This document shows positions 45,609-55,408 of a DNA stretch of 64,000 bases, piece by piece. Under the pieces are notes generated by a model. The model worked only from the letters and a program-made list of their open reading frames with translations, was not told the DNA's origin and did not search any database. A program made the position numbers and the translations under genes. This DNA comes from Sphingobacterium phlebotomi (GTDB lineage: Bacteria; Bacteroidota; Bacteroidia; Sphingobacteriales; Sphingobacteriaceae): positions 62,001 through 126,000 of the forward strand of contig NZ_VTAV01000004.1 in the NCBI RefSeq assembly GCF_008180195.1, in the 5' to 3' direction. How positions within the stretch are numbered: position 1 is the first letter of the stretch; every line of letters starts with the position of its first letter.

Positions 45609-46561
45609 GATATTCCATATTTAAAGCGTCTCACCAATTGCCGGATACTATCCAGACTATATTTCCCCACAGCCGTATTATATATTTTGTACAGACAATG
45701 CAGCTGTTTATTTGGTTTCCATTTCGATTTAATGTCCTTCGGTAAACGTTCGTAATAGTGCCACCAAACAGCAAATTGTACCGTAAACGTATCCCAGGGT
45801 TTTCCTCCAGTATAATGTATCGTACCATGCTCCTGAACCGCCTGCCAGTCAATCTCCGTATAATATCGCAGAAAAATGTGCTTATACTGGGGCAAATAGA
45901 ATGTCCGGATACTATTATAATAAGGAGGCAGTCCTAATATTTTACCTGCGCAAAGCTGATTCAACACATCCTGATCAGGGAACTGAAGATGGGGTGTTTT
46001 TGCGGCATGCAGTAACTTACCGACCATACCATCCGTACGAAGCTTCTGCAGATTCATCAGCAAAAAGCCCGAATTAATATAATGTCCCGGTTTTACCCCT
46101 AGTTTGTCCAAGTAATCGAGTTGACTATTCAGAGAAGCCTCAAAAACAGCAGCAAGATAATAGCCCGTCAAATCAGTTTTATCGTACAAATCTACTATAT
46201 CATTACGCACCACGACATCACAGTCAACATAGAGCACTTTATCGTATTCGGGTAATAAATCCGGCAGTAGCAGGCGGTAAAAAGCCGCCACGGTATAACG
46301 TCCATCCACATAGATATCACGAAGCCGCCCTTTTAGGTTAATATAGGTGACCTGCAACCTATGCTTATCCAATTGTTGTAGTGCCAGCTTCATATTGTCC
46401 GGCAATTCCTCCGTTAGCAAGCATATCACACGGAAAGAAGCAGATGAATCACTATGCTCCAATATAGAGTACAAGCAGGTTGCCGCCGGAACAAAGTAGT
46501 TGGGTGTAAACGCTACAACTAAAGGAATAGCTTGTTTTCTTAATTCTTGCATCGTTTTCAA
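45605..46561 (-). CDS. GT8 family glycosyltransferase
   Basis: The 318-residue protein has IPLVVAFTPNYFVPAATCLYSILEHSD, YTVAAFYRLLLPDLLPEYDKVLYVDCDVVVRNDI with the D-x-D metal site, GHYINSGFLLMNLQKLR, and FPDQDVLNQL followed by HYTGGKPWDT. These are the motifs of LgtC/WaaJ-type retaining galactosyl- or glucosyltransferases. It overlaps both neighbours by 4 bp. Confidence 0.94.
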   Translation of the reverse strand: MKTMQELRKQAIPLVVAFTPNYFVPAATCLYSILEHSDSSASFRVICLLTEELPDNMKLALQQLDKHRLQVTYINLKGRLRDIYVDGRYTVAAFYRLLLPDLLPEYDKVLYVDCDVVVRNDIVDLYDKTDLTGYYLAAVFEASLNSQLDYLDKLGVKPGHYINSGFLLMNLQKLRTDGMVGKLLHAAKTPHLQFPDQDVLNQLCAGKILGLPPYYNSIRTFYLPQYKHIFLRYYTEIDWQAVQEHGTIHYTGGKPWDTFTVQFAVWWHYYERLPKDIKSKWKPNKQLHCLYKIYNTAVGKYSLDSIRQLVRRFKYGIS

Positions 46562-47661
46562 CTTCCTTGAACAGCTCTATTGTAAAAATCAATAAGTTTA
46601 TTTGCCTCTATACGGACATCAAAATGATGTTTAGCAACTTCTTGTTCCATATTGACTCGTTCATAGTCCACACATTTATCTAAAATCAAGTCTGCCCAAA
46701 CCTCTGCCGGTTTTTCAATCGCTTCGTAATAGCTATAGTTTGAAATGCTTGTTTCCTTGGAAACCCCGTCTAAGGATGCTATACACTTCAACGCGGTTGC
46801 TTGTGCCTCTACCATCACCAACCCGAACCCTTCACTAAAAGACGGAAACAATAGCACGTCCATTGCCATCAACAGCTGGTTTACATCTATTCTGGCACCC
46901 AAAAACTTGACATCAGGTGATAATCCGATTTCTTCTATTTTAGTCTTTAGTATACCTTGCATTTCCCCTTCACCTACAAGCAGCAAGACAACATCTTTTT
47001 TCTTATGCTTTAATGCTTTAAAAACTTCTAACAAATAAGGGATATTCTTTAGCGCCGTCAGCCTTCCAACAAAGCCAACCACATATTTCTCGTGGATTTG
47101 TAATTCTTGCCTAATGGTTTGCCGAATTAAGGGATCGAATACGTATTCGTGAGGATCGATAGCGTTATATACAACTGTAGCACGCGGCACGTATTTCGAA
47201 CCAAAAAGTTTCGCGATAGCCCTTTTGCTACACCCCACCCGATGTGTCGCCACCCTATTAAGCAACATCTGTAAGATTTTATTCTTTAAACCCGTATTAT
47301 CCACGGCGAGGTGGGTATGCGATACGCGTACTCTGGTTCCGGCGAGCATTGCAGTAGCTAGATAAACAGCGGATACGAGTTCTACATGCGCATGTACGAC
47401 ATCATATCTCTCCTGTCGAATTAATCTTTTCAAATACCGTAAACGCCTCGTAATCTTCTCTGGCATCAAAAAAACATGCATACCTAAATCCTCAAAAATC
47501 TGTTGATACCGTTGTGTATAGGAGGTTTCAATAGCTACTACATGAAAAACAACATTACCGTGCAGCATATTGGTATAGTAATTATATAACAAGCTACTGA
47601 TACCGCCTATATCGGCTCTGGTTATCACATGCAATACCTTTATATTCTCCACCTGTGCCAT
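46558..47661 (-). CDS. GT4 family glycosyltransferase
   Basis: The 367-residue protein begins VLHVITRADIGGISSLLYNYYTNM and contains DVVHAHVELVSAVYLA, VVGFVGRLTALKNIPYLLEVF and the donor motif FPSFSEGFGLVMVEAQATAL. The layout matches the EpsF/CapM group of exopolysaccharide GT4s. It overlaps the GT8 gene by 4 bp and follows a pyruvyltransferase by 3 bp. Confidence 0.93.
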   Translation of the reverse strand: MAQVENIKVLHVITRADIGGISSLLYNYYTNMLHGNVVFHVVAIETSYTQRYQQIFEDLGMHVFLMPEKITRRLRYLKRLIRQERYDVVHAHVELVSAVYLATAMLAGTRVRVSHTHLAVDNTGLKNKILQMLLNRVATHRVGCSKRAIAKLFGSKYVPRATVVYNAIDPHEYVFDPLIRQTIRQELQIHEKYVVGFVGRLTALKNIPYLLEVFKALKHKKKDVVLLLVGEGEMQGILKTKIEEIGLSPDVKFLGARIDVNQLLMAMDVLLFPSFSEGFGLVMVEAQATALKCIASLDGVSKETSISNYSYYEAIEKPAEVWADLILDKCVDYERVNMEQEVAKHHFDVRIEANKLIDFYNRAVQGS

Positions 47662-47664
47662 ATC

Positions 47665-48579
47665 TTAGTTTTCTATCCGGTAATAACTCCTGCTTTTTGA
47701 CAACAGATATGCTCGTTGATCCTGCTGTATAAACGGGCATAAGCCTATCAGCGGAGTCAGGTCTATGTGAATAGGTTCGCTATCATAAGACAGATCTCCT
47801 ATCGGAACCTCTTGTTCAAAAAGGTTTATTCTTTCTTTAGGCTCTCTACCAACAGACAACAAATAGTCTGCAAACTTAAATTCTCCGCCTGCCACGCTAT
47901 CCGAAAGTTTGACAGCACAGACCGGTATACCGTAAGCCTGCGCCAATATCAATCCATGTAAGGAACTGGTTACAATTTTTCGACAAGATTTTAGCTGTTT
48001 TACAAAAAGCTCGTGGTTATCACCGATCATAATATTGATAACCAACATATTTTTTTCCGATCTGTATTGGTCAACCCACTTAGCATCCCAATCGACATAA
48101 TGTGGAATAATTCCGTATTCATAAACAGGCTCTATTATCGGATTATAAATCAAGGGCAGCAATAGTGCCGGATCTCCGTAACATACCGGACAGTCTATAC
48201 CATTTGCTTGATAAACCGCTCTTGACAAAGGTCCTCTAACGGCTAATACCTGGCTTGGTTTGACAAAATCTTCTGTTTTAAATTTATCTCCGATAAACCC
48301 TGCACCCCAGACAATCGTCTGCGGACGCGACCATTGACATACGCTACCAATAACAGCATACGAAGTAGTATGCTTTTGGGATGTTTGTTTCAAAAACCGG
48401 GAAGGGAATACATCTTTTCCGGACAGATATTTTACTAAAGTAACATTCAATGCGTCGCCAAAATTTCTGCTCTCCGGAAAACCGTCTACAAATATGGGAT
48501 CGGCAAATGAACGAAGCTGCTTGTTGACCCTATATTTTTCTACAAGTGGTTTTAGTAAATCTTTAATTTTATGCAACAT
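47665..48579 (-). CDS. Polysaccharide pyruvyltransferase family protein (copy 1)
   Basis: The 304-residue protein has PESRNFGDALNVTLVKYLSGKDVF (family G-D), IVWGAGFIGD and RKIVTSSLHGLILAQAYGIPVCAVKL, the S-x-H-G...A...G-x-P signature of PF04230 enzymes such as CsaB and GumL. They transfer pyruvate from PEP to a sugar as a ketal, giving the polysaccharide negative charge. A second member lies two genes upstream. Spacing is 17 bp from the acetyltransferase and 3 bp to the GT4. Confidence 0.9.
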   Translation of the reverse strand: MLHKIKDLLKPLVEKYRVNKQLRSFADPIFVDGFPESRNFGDALNVTLVKYLSGKDVFPSRFLKQTSQKHTTSYAVIGSVCQWSRPQTIVWGAGFIGDKFKTEDFVKPSQVLAVRGPLSRAVYQANGIDCPVCYGDPALLLPLIYNPIIEPVYEYGIIPHYVDWDAKWVDQYRSEKNMLVINIMIGDNHELFVKQLKSCRKIVTSSLHGLILAQAYGIPVCAVKLSDSVAGGEFKFADYLLSVGREPKERINLFEQEVPIGDLSYDSEPIHIDLTPLIGLCPFIQQDQRAYLLSKSRSYYRIEN

Positions 48580-48596
48580 ATCCCTGTAACTTGTTT

Positions 48597-49160
48597 CTAT
48601 AACTTTGAGTTCATCACACGTGCCGGAATTCCTACCACCGTGACATTAGGCTCCACAATAGATCTGGTAACAATAGCTCCTGCTCCAATCTTTACACCAT
48701 CTGCTACAATGATATCACCCAATATTTGAGCATCTTGTCCTATATCTACATTATCTCCAATTTGGGGTGGTAAATCTGGGAAACCTCCTTTACTACCTAT
48801 GCAGCAATTGCCATGTATCGTACAATTTTTCCCGATTTTAGCTTTGGGATGTACGATAACAGAGCCATAATGATATATTTTTAATCCCGTTCCAAAGTTT
48901 CTGGCATGGACAAAAAAGCCCAATCTACTTCCTAGTATGTTTTTCTTCCGCTGGTAATAGTATTTCAACAGCTTAACAGGCTTAACCAATGTGTAATATT
49001 CCTCACTCCGGAGATATTTGATATATGTTCTGATATAATATTGCTCTGATTTTAGAAACCATTCTATCCAATAGGTCGAAGTCCAAACGGATGGAAAGTA
49101 ATATCCGTCTGTTTGAATATACGAACTATAACTTTTTGGCAAATCGGGTATCATAGGCAT
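48597..49160 (-). CDS. Serine acetyltransferase-like hexapeptide O-acetyltransferase
   Basis: The 187-residue protein has an unrecognised N-terminal half with basic and Tyr-rich character, then a left-handed beta helix: IGKNCTIHGNCCIGSKGG, DNVDIGQDAQILGDIIV and GVKIGAGAIVTRSIVEPNVTVVGIPARV. The catalytic His falls in NCTIHGN or in the preceding IYHYGSVIV. Closest relatives are CysE-like acetyltransferases of polysaccharide loci, which acetylate a sugar of the repeat, not serine. It lies between the two pyruvyltransferase genes. Confidence 0.88.
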   Translation of the reverse strand: MPMIPDLPKSYSSYIQTDGYYFPSVWTSTYWIEWFLKSEQYYIRTYIKYLRSEEYYTLVKPVKLLKYYYQRKKNILGSRLGFFVHARNFGTGLKIYHYGSVIVHPKAKIGKNCTIHGNCCIGSKGGFPDLPPQIGDNVDIGQDAQILGDIIVADGVKIGAGAIVTRSIVEPNVTVVGIPARVMNSKL

Positions 49161-49175
49161 GTCGTATTCATAAAT

Positions 49176-50057
49176 TTATTCCAATATATATTTGGGGTTC
49201 AACGGAAAAGGTGCCACGCGAAGCAAACCTTTCTGTATTTCAAACAGCTCATTGTTAATCGATGATTTATCCGTATTTTCTTCAAATAAGGTTAGCCATT
49301 TATCATAAGATTGGAGCACTTCAGCTATATGTTCAAATCCATCATATAAGGGTATATCAACCGATGAAAAATAATCATGAAACTTAAATCCATCTGTTTC
49401 GATATAGCCTCCCTTAATCCAAAGGGCAGGTATTCCGTACGCATGCGCAACGATGATTCCATGCAAAGACGTGGACAGAATATACTTACATTGATTGATC
49501 TCTTCAACTATTTTAGGGATATTCCTCGTCCGGAGATCGATAATAAAGTATCGATCGTCGTAGGCTCTTTTAAAAGAATCGACTTCGCTCCAATGCGGAA
49601 CAATGCCTAATTCATATTTTTTTTCTTGGCTTTTTCCCGGCAACCAAAGCGGCAGTAACAAGGCCGCATCTCCATACACACCACAGGTTTTTATTCCTTG
49701 ACTTTCTAATTTGGCATCCGTAAGTTTACCCCTAACTGCAACCACTTCTCCTCCTCTATAACGGTTGCCCTGATTCATAAAACCTGCACCCCATATGATG
49801 GACTTTTTGTGTGCCCAATGGATAGTAGACCCAATAGCAACAATTGTGGTTTGCCAGGGAAATATAATCCGTTTACAGTAGGAGAATCTGAAAGTCAATA
49901 TACTCTTGACAAGAAGTGACAGCCTATCTTTCAAGGATAATTCGATGTCCTTATGTTGAACGGGCATACCTGATAATTCCGCGATCAGAAAAGGATTTAA
50001 AGCATCACCAAAATTATCTTTGTCCCAATATATTAGATTTACCTTTTTCACGCACAT
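49176..50057 (-). CDS. Polysaccharide pyruvyltransferase family protein (copy 2)
   Basis: The 293-residue protein opens VKKVNLIYWDKDNFGDALNPFLIAELSGM and has SIIWGAGFMNQG, YGDAALLLPLWLPG and CKYILSTSLHGIIVAHAYGIPALWIKG, the same layout as the copy at 47665-48579. The two share motifs but differ widely elsewhere, so they probably act on different sugars. It lies 4 bp after the ABC transporter gene. Confidence 0.9.
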   Translation of the reverse strand: MCVKKVNLIYWDKDNFGDALNPFLIAELSGMPVQHKDIELSLKDRLSLLVKSILTFRFSYCKRIIFPWQTTIVAIGSTIHWAHKKSIIWGAGFMNQGNRYRGGEVVAVRGKLTDAKLESQGIKTCGVYGDAALLLPLWLPGKSQEKKYELGIVPHWSEVDSFKRAYDDRYFIIDLRTRNIPKIVEEINQCKYILSTSLHGIIVAHAYGIPALWIKGGYIETDGFKFHDYFSSVDIPLYDGFEHIAEVLQSYDKWLTLFEENTDKSSINNELFEIQKGLLRVAPFPLNPKYILE

Positions 50058-50061
50058 TTAT

Positions 50062-51849
50062 TTACATCCCCTGCAATTCTGTCAATTTCTTAAAATAAGG
50101 AGAAACAACCTGTAGCTTGTTAAAGGTCCCCTCTGCTACAATTTGTCCTTTCTCCATTAAAAAAATCTTATCTGCATGCCGAATGGTCGATAACCTATGC
50201 GCAATGGAGATAATCGTTACTTTTCCTTGTAGGGACTCTATACTTTCCTTTATTTCATACTCCGTTTCGGAATCGAGAGCCGATGTTGCTTCATCCATAA
50301 TGAGCAATTCTACGTCACGATAAAGCTCTCTAGCAATCGAGATACGTTGCTTTTGCCCCCCGGATATATTTACGCCGTTATTTCCCAATAAGGTATTCTC
50401 CTTTTCGGGTAGTTCTGTTAAAAAAGTACGAAGACTACACATATCCACAACCCGTTGGAATTTGGTTAAATTAGTTTCTGTTCTTTCGTCCCAAAACGTA
50501 ATATTCTCATATACGCTAGCATTGAAAATCGTTGCCTCCTGACTGATATAGCCAATTTTTTGCTTATACTGTTGGTTAGAATAGGAAGATATGTGCTGCC
50601 CGTTTACGAAGAACATACCTTCGGACATCGGTATCAAGGTACAGATCACATTGATCAACGAGGTCTTCCCCGATCCGGATTCTCCGACAAAAGCCACAGA
50701 TTCATTTTTCCTAATCTTCAGGTTTATTTGTTTTAGTACCTTGAAGTCGTCATAACTTAAAGAGACATTTTGCAATTCAATGGACGCTATTTGTTCCATC
50801 TGATTTTGACCAGGAAATGTCTCTCTATTCTCATCCAGATACTTTTGATAACTGATGATATTTTCTACCGTGCCGGTCCTCGCCAAATAATTATTCCAGT
50901 TCATCTGTAAATCAATGACCTTTTGCATGGCCCGATAAAAAAATAACAGAATAACCATCACACCAGAAATTGGCGATTTGAAAGCGAGCACATGAATAGC
51001 AATTACAGCTGCAATAACAATGATGGTCAGCGGTTCCCGCATGGCACCCAATCTAGCCCCAATGGTAACCACCGAAATGTTATTCCGGACTAATTTTGTC
51101 AATTCTTGATGTAGGCGATCAAAAAGAAAGTAATTCCTTCCTGTAGCTTTTAGGTATTTAAAATGATTGACAATTTCAATAACGATGCCACCATATTTAT
51201 GGTTATTTTGCGTAATACGACGTGAAAGGTCTTGTGTGCGTGTGTAAAATGCTTTGTAGAGAAAATTAGAAAGCCCCCCGCCTATTGCTACCAAAATAGA
51301 AAATTTCCAATTCAGAAAGAATGCAAATCCCAGGTAACTGACTACAAACAAGACATTCTTAATGGTGTCCAAATATTGTCCACAGGCATCAATTACGCGC
51401 TCGACTTCCCCCGTTAAGGAGTTTTGCAACCGTCCGACGTCCGTTGACACAAATTCCTTATAGCTTAAATCCCGCAATCCGAGCCCCAAACGCTCTCGCA
51501 GTATCTTAGAAAAAATGATTTTTGTTACCCCCACGTATTTGGTTGTATAAAAAAAGAATACTCCCTTTAAAATAAAAAGAACAACAATCATCACCAGTAC
51601 ATTGATGACTGTTACATCTATATGTAATGTGCTAAAGAAATCGTGTACAAACTGCATGCTGCTATCGCCGCTCGTGACTCCTGCAGTACCCTGATCCGCC
51701 ACTTGCAGTAAAGGGATAAAAAGCGTAAGTCCCAAACTATCCATCAATACCAGTAAAAAACTGAATACCAATAGCAATACTATTCGATATCCGAGATATT
51801 GATAGAAAAAATACAGTGCACTAAACCGGTTCTTTAAAAATTGTTTCAC
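50062..51849 (-). CDS. ABC exporter (PglK/MsbA-type lipid-linked oligosaccharide flippase)
   Basis: The 595-residue half-transporter has six membrane helices (about 20-320) and an ATP-binding domain with Walker A GESGSGKT, Q-loop YISQEATIFN, signature NISGGQKQRISIAREL, Walker B LLIMDEATSALDSE and H-loop IAHRLS. Its likely role is flipping the undecaprenyl-linked repeat, taking the place of Wzx, since no MOP-type flippase is found in the locus. The reading frame starts at GTG (51849), overlapping the epimerase stop by one base. Confidence 0.92.
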   Translation of the reverse strand: MKQFLKNRFSALYFFYQYLGYRIVLLLVFSFLLVLMDSLGLTLFIPLLQVADQGTAGVTSGDSSMQFVHDFFSTLHIDVTVINVLVMIVVLFILKGVFFFYTTKYVGVTKIIFSKILRERLGLGLRDLSYKEFVSTDVGRLQNSLTGEVERVIDACGQYLDTIKNVLFVVSYLGFAFFLNWKFSILVAIGGGLSNFLYKAFYTRTQDLSRRITQNNHKYGGIVIEIVNHFKYLKATGRNYFLFDRLHQELTKLVRNNISVVTIGARLGAMREPLTIIVIAAVIAIHVLAFKSPISGVMVILLFFYRAMQKVIDLQMNWNNYLARTGTVENIISYQKYLDENRETFPGQNQMEQIASIELQNVSLSYDDFKVLKQINLKIRKNESVAFVGESGSGKTSLINVICTLIPMSEGMFFVNGQHISSYSNQQYKQKIGYISQEATIFNASVYENITFWDERTETNLTKFQRVVDMCSLRTFLTELPEKENTLLGNNGVNISGGQKQRISIARELYRDVELLIMDEATSALDSETEYEIKESIESLQGKVTIISIAHRLSTIRHADKIFLMEKGQIVAEGTFNKLQVVSPYFKKLTELQGM

Positions 51850-52802
51850 TAGAACTCCCTTTCTAACATTCGTCGCAATCCCTGCTCCATCGTATAAGGC
51901 GGAACAAAACCCGAAGCCATAGCTTTACTGGAAGAAAACTGCGTTACCGCACAAAATTTCTTTACCCGAACCGAACTGATGTTCCATTTTTTACGGGTGA
52001 TGAATGCCAAACTATCAAACCCGTAACCACCCAATATCCCCAGCCAGTATGGTATACGAATGGTCGGGATTTTCTTTCCTAAAATGTGTCCTGTATGATG
52101 CACCAGATCCTTTGTCGTAAAATCCGGTTTATCCACGTAGTTGTATACCTCATATCCGGTTTTCTCCCGTGTTATTAAAAACCAGATAAACGCCACGATA
52201 TTCCCAATGTATGACATGGATTTCTTATTATTTCCCTTTCCAATCATCATAAATCGACCACCGGCAATCTGTTTCAACAAATTATACACATTGCCTCGGT
52301 TGCCCTCACCAAAAATGACAGTTGGCCGTACAATTTTGATATCCCAATCGGGATGGCTTCTATGCCAAACGTGCAAAACCTGTTCGGCCTGCCACTTACT
52401 CTTGCCATAGTGATTGAACGGGTCGATAGTAGATGTCTCATTTGGATTATCTTTATCCAATCCGTATACTGCTACTGAACTGGTAAAAACCAGACGTTTT
52501 ATACCGTTGGCATCCATTGCTTTCAATGTGTTTCGCATACCTTCCACATTGATATCATAATAGAGCGAAACAGGGCTCACATCATCACGGTGTTCGGCCG
52601 CCAAAAGTACCACTACATCTCCTTCTTTGGAATGATAGGCTAACGTCTGCCAGTCCATTACATTTCCGATACGTGTCAATTCCGGATATTTTTCACTATT
52701 ATTTTTATCGATATTCAATACTTCCACATCGGGAATCTCGAGTAAATTATCTATTAACCGGGTACCGACAAATCCGGAACCACCAATGAGGATTATTTTC
52801 AT
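51849..52802 (-). CDS. NAD-dependent epimerase/dehydratase (extended SDR)
   Basis: The 317-residue protein starts MKIILIGGSGFVGTRLIDNLL (Rossmann G-x-x-G-x-x-G) and has LVFTSSVAVYGLDKDN with the active-site Ser, YGKSKWQAEQVLHVW (Y-x-x-x-K) and VRPTVIFGEGNRGNVYNLL. It modifies a nucleotide-sugar or lipid-linked sugar. Similar genes sit beside WecA/TagO-like transferases in other loci, where they act on GlcNAc/GalNAc or QuiNAc. It lies 61 bp downstream of the WecA-like gene. Confidence 0.88.
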   Translation of the reverse strand: MKIILIGGSGFVGTRLIDNLLEIPDVEVLNIDKNNSEKYPELTRIGNVMDWQTLAYHSKEGDVVVLLAAEHRDDVSPVSLYYDINVEGMRNTLKAMDANGIKRLVFTSSVAVYGLDKDNPNETSTIDPFNHYGKSKWQAEQVLHVWHRSHPDWDIKIVRPTVIFGEGNRGNVYNLLKQIAGGRFMMIGKGNNKKSMSYIGNIVAFIWFLITREKTGYEVYNYVDKPDFTTKDLVHHTGHILGKKIPTIRIPYWLGILGGYGFDSLAFITRKKWNISSVRVKKFCAVTQFSSSKAMASGFVPPYTMEQGLRRMLEREF

Positions 52803-52863
52803 TTAGATTTTATTTTGTATGGAAAAATCTCAAAGAGCTCATAGAAGATCATTGCATTCGCTC

Positions 52864-54039
52864 CTAGTGTGCTAACCCTTCTTTAATCGTTCCTTTTATA
52901 TCTCGTTTCGATAGGGTTTGTATAGGCTTCACCACCTCTTGCTTTTGGACGTACTTCTGCTCTATCTTATCGAATACGTAATGAATACTTAGCCATAAGC
53001 CCACATCACAGAGGATGACAATGTTATTGCTGATCAATTCCACCATAAGGACATTAAATAGGAAAAAAAACAATACTAATCCTAATATGGACAGCATCGC
53101 CGACCGGTGAGACATTCCCATACGCAGGAATTTATGATGTAAGTGGTTACGATCTGGTTTAAAGACCGGTTTGCCTGCACGCCAGCGCACAAACATAACA
53201 CGCGCCACATCCAGAACTGGGATAATAAGCGTTGAAAATGCCACCACGATAGCACCCTCAGAAAAAGGCTTAATATAGGCGTTGTTCATCGCGAAACTAA
53301 TTCCCAGAAACGCCATCGAATACCCTAAGGTCATACTCCCTGTATCACCCATAAAAATGCGTCGTCTCCGACCTGTGGCACCGAACACATTGAAGTAGAA
53401 AAAAGGAATCAGCATACCTACCGTGATAAATGCAAACAGGGCATGCCACCAAGCCTGATAATACATAAACAGCGATCCTAATATCAAGCAACCCATACTC
53501 ACCACGCCTGAACAAAGTCCGTCCAGTCCATCAATAAGATTGATGGCATTGACAATCAGGACAACCATAAAAACGGTTAAGGGCATCCCTACCCATGGAG
53601 AGAGCGAAACAGCAAGTCCCAATCCGTATAAATCGTTAATCCACAACCCGGAAAGTGGAAAAAAACTAGCAGCAAGAAGCTGAACAACAAATTTCCATTT
53701 ATAACTTACACCAATCAGGTCATCGGCAATACCGACCATAAAAAGTAATCCTAGACCACATAACAACATCATGAAACTGGGCAGAAGTGCCCAGGACTCC
53801 ACCTGCATATCCATATTGGCTATTTTGATGACAAAAACCAATGCTACGATAAACAAAAAACACTGTATAGGAGCAAAAGCAACTCCACCCAAGCGGGGAA
53901 TGATATTCTGGTGTACTTTGCGTTCATTTACCGGATCGAAAAGCCGTTTTTTGTAGGTCACCAGCATGATGACAGGGAGCATCCCCCTACTTAACAGCAT
54001 GGCAACCATAAAACAACCAACAATCAATACGTTATACAT
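52864..54039 (-). CDS. WecA/TagO-type undecaprenyl-phosphate sugar-1-phosphate transferase (MraY family)
   Basis: This 391-residue membrane protein should start the repeat by moving a HexNAc-1-phosphate onto undecaprenyl phosphate. It has about eleven helices, with the catalytic loops NERKVHQNIIPRLGGVAF, VGIADDLIGVSYKWKFVVQ (the D-D pair), NLIDGLDGLCSGV, FMGDTGSMTLGY and the metal/nucleotide loop DRNHLHHKFLRMG. All key Asp and His residues are present. It is the promoter-proximal gene of the tightly packed polysaccharide operon. Confidence 0.93.
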   Translation of the reverse strand: MYNVLIVGCFMVAMLLSRGMLPVIMLVTYKKRLFDPVNERKVHQNIIPRLGGVAFAPIQCFLFIVALVFVIKIANMDMQVESWALLPSFMMLLCGLGLLFMVGIADDLIGVSYKWKFVVQLLAASFFPLSGLWINDLYGLGLAVSLSPWVGMPLTVFMVVLIVNAINLIDGLDGLCSGVVSMGCLILGSLFMYYQAWWHALFAFITVGMLIPFFYFNVFGATGRRRRIFMGDTGSMTLGYSMAFLGISFAMNNAYIKPFSEGAIVVAFSTLIIPVLDVARVMFVRWRAGKPVFKPDRNHLHHKFLRMGMSHRSAMLSILGLVLFFFLFNVLMVELISNNIVILCDVGLWLSIHYVFDKIEQKYVQKQEVVKPIQTLSKRDIKGTIKEGLAH

Positions 54040-54139
54040 GTTTGAATTTATTCAGAATGAATGTGCATTATCGCAGTATGCATCACTTCCCGTGTTCCAA
54101 CGAGGCACAGAAAGTGAGCATAATGCTATGGAAACAATC

Positions 54140-55360
54140 TTACTCACCGATTACGATAACAGCACGGCTTACGCGTGGGTCGTTATAATACATGTTTTCA
54201 ACGCCACCTTTGTATTCGGTACGCAAGCGTGCCGGATCAATACCAAACTCTTCCACTAACACTTTCTTAATGGCTGCTGCACGGTTACGGCTCAACAACT
54301 CATTGCGCGCAACGGAACCCGTACCTTTATCCGCATATCCGGTAATGGTATACACCACATCGGGGCTGCCTTTCTTGATTGTTTCGGCAAAAAATCCGAG
54401 GTTTACACGTGCTTCGTTACGCACTTCCCAAGTGTCTATCTTGAAAGTCACGAGAATCGGCGCAGCCAGTATTCTGTCTTGAAACTTCACTTCCGTAATC
54501 ACTTCGCCTTTAGCATCCGCCAGCTGACGTTTCAACGCATCGTTGTCATCAGCTAATTTTCTTACACGGTCCCGTAACTCATTTAACAAGGATTCATCGT
54601 AGCTGGTCTCTACAAGAATCGTTGCTGGTTTATCCCAATCGCGTTTGTTGAATCTATATGCAAGTCCGAGCGAAGCTGTTAGCGATCCGTCCTGACGACG
54701 ATGTCCTTTTTCACCGTCAAAACGGTCGTTGACCATCGCTCCGCGGATATCCAGGATCAAATGCAATGGTTTAGCCAGGCGAAAGGTATTATAGATACCG
54801 ATATTCATACTTACTTCCCATTGTTTTGGTTCATCTTCGGTGACCATATAGCCTACACCTGCATACGGACTAATATTATAAAAACGTTCTTTATAACCCG
54901 AAAAGAGATTGGTTAGATTGAACAACGCATCGCCATAGACGTGAAATGAATTAAATTCCTGATGCTCCAACCAGTAGCCATCCCAAGGTTTTCCCTCGTA
55001 ACGTTCTCCGGTAGAGTGCGCAGGGGCTGACCCGTTTCCGTTTTGGGTAAGTCCTTTGATTTTCCCAATGCTACCGCCGACACGGGCACCAAATCCAGGA
55101 CTAAACCACTTTCCTAAATAAGCTGAAAAATGTGGCGTAAGACGCTCATCTAGTTTTGCTTGTTTATCGTGGTCACCGAAAAAAATCTGCGCGCCTGCGC
55201 CGACACCGAAAAAAACGTTATCGCCGAAACGGTTGGTCACTACTTTATAACGATCGCTTGATACCGTAACCGTTGTATCACGCTTTACCGGTAGTGACTG
55301 TGCATTTACAGTAGCTGCTCCACCTAAAGCGAAAAGAGAAAAAATAATAAAGTTCTTCAT
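54140..55360 (-). CDS. OmpA family outer-membrane protein
   Basis: The 406-residue protein has a signal peptide (MKNFIIFSLFALGGAATVNAQ), an N-terminal barrel-like region (YKVVTNRFGDNVFFGVGAGAQIFFGD through LGLAYRFNKRDWDKP, about 35-250), a short coiled coil (LLNELRDRVRKLADDNDALKRQL, about 262-290) and an OmpA-like C-terminal domain (VVYTITGYADKGTGSVARNELLSRNRAAAIKKVL) that should bind peptidoglycan. The spacing of barrel, coiled coil and OmpA domain suits Bacteroidota. It could belong to the polysaccharide transcript or be independent; 100 bp separate it from the wecA-like gene. Confidence 0.9.
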   Translation of the reverse strand: MKNFIIFSLFALGGAATVNAQSLPVKRDTTVTVSSDRYKVVTNRFGDNVFFGVGAGAQIFFGDHDKQAKLDERLTPHFSAYLGKWFSPGFGARVGGSIGKIKGLTQNGNGSAPAHSTGERYEGKPWDGYWLEHQEFNSFHVYGDALFNLTNLFSGYKERFYNISPYAGVGYMVTEDEPKQWEVSMNIGIYNTFRLAKPLHLILDIRGAMVNDRFDGEKGHRRQDGSLTASLGLAYRFNKRDWDKPATILVETSYDESLLNELRDRVRKLADDNDALKRQLADAKGEVITEVKFQDRILAAPILVTFKIDTWEVRNEARVNLGFFAETIKKGSPDVVYTITGYADKGTGSVARNELLSRNRAAAIKKVLVEEFGIDPARLRTEYKGGVENMYYNDPRVSRAVIVIGE

Positions 55361-55408
55361 TTATTATGATGTCTTTGATTTTGTTAATTAATAATTGTTA
55401 TTCTCTAC

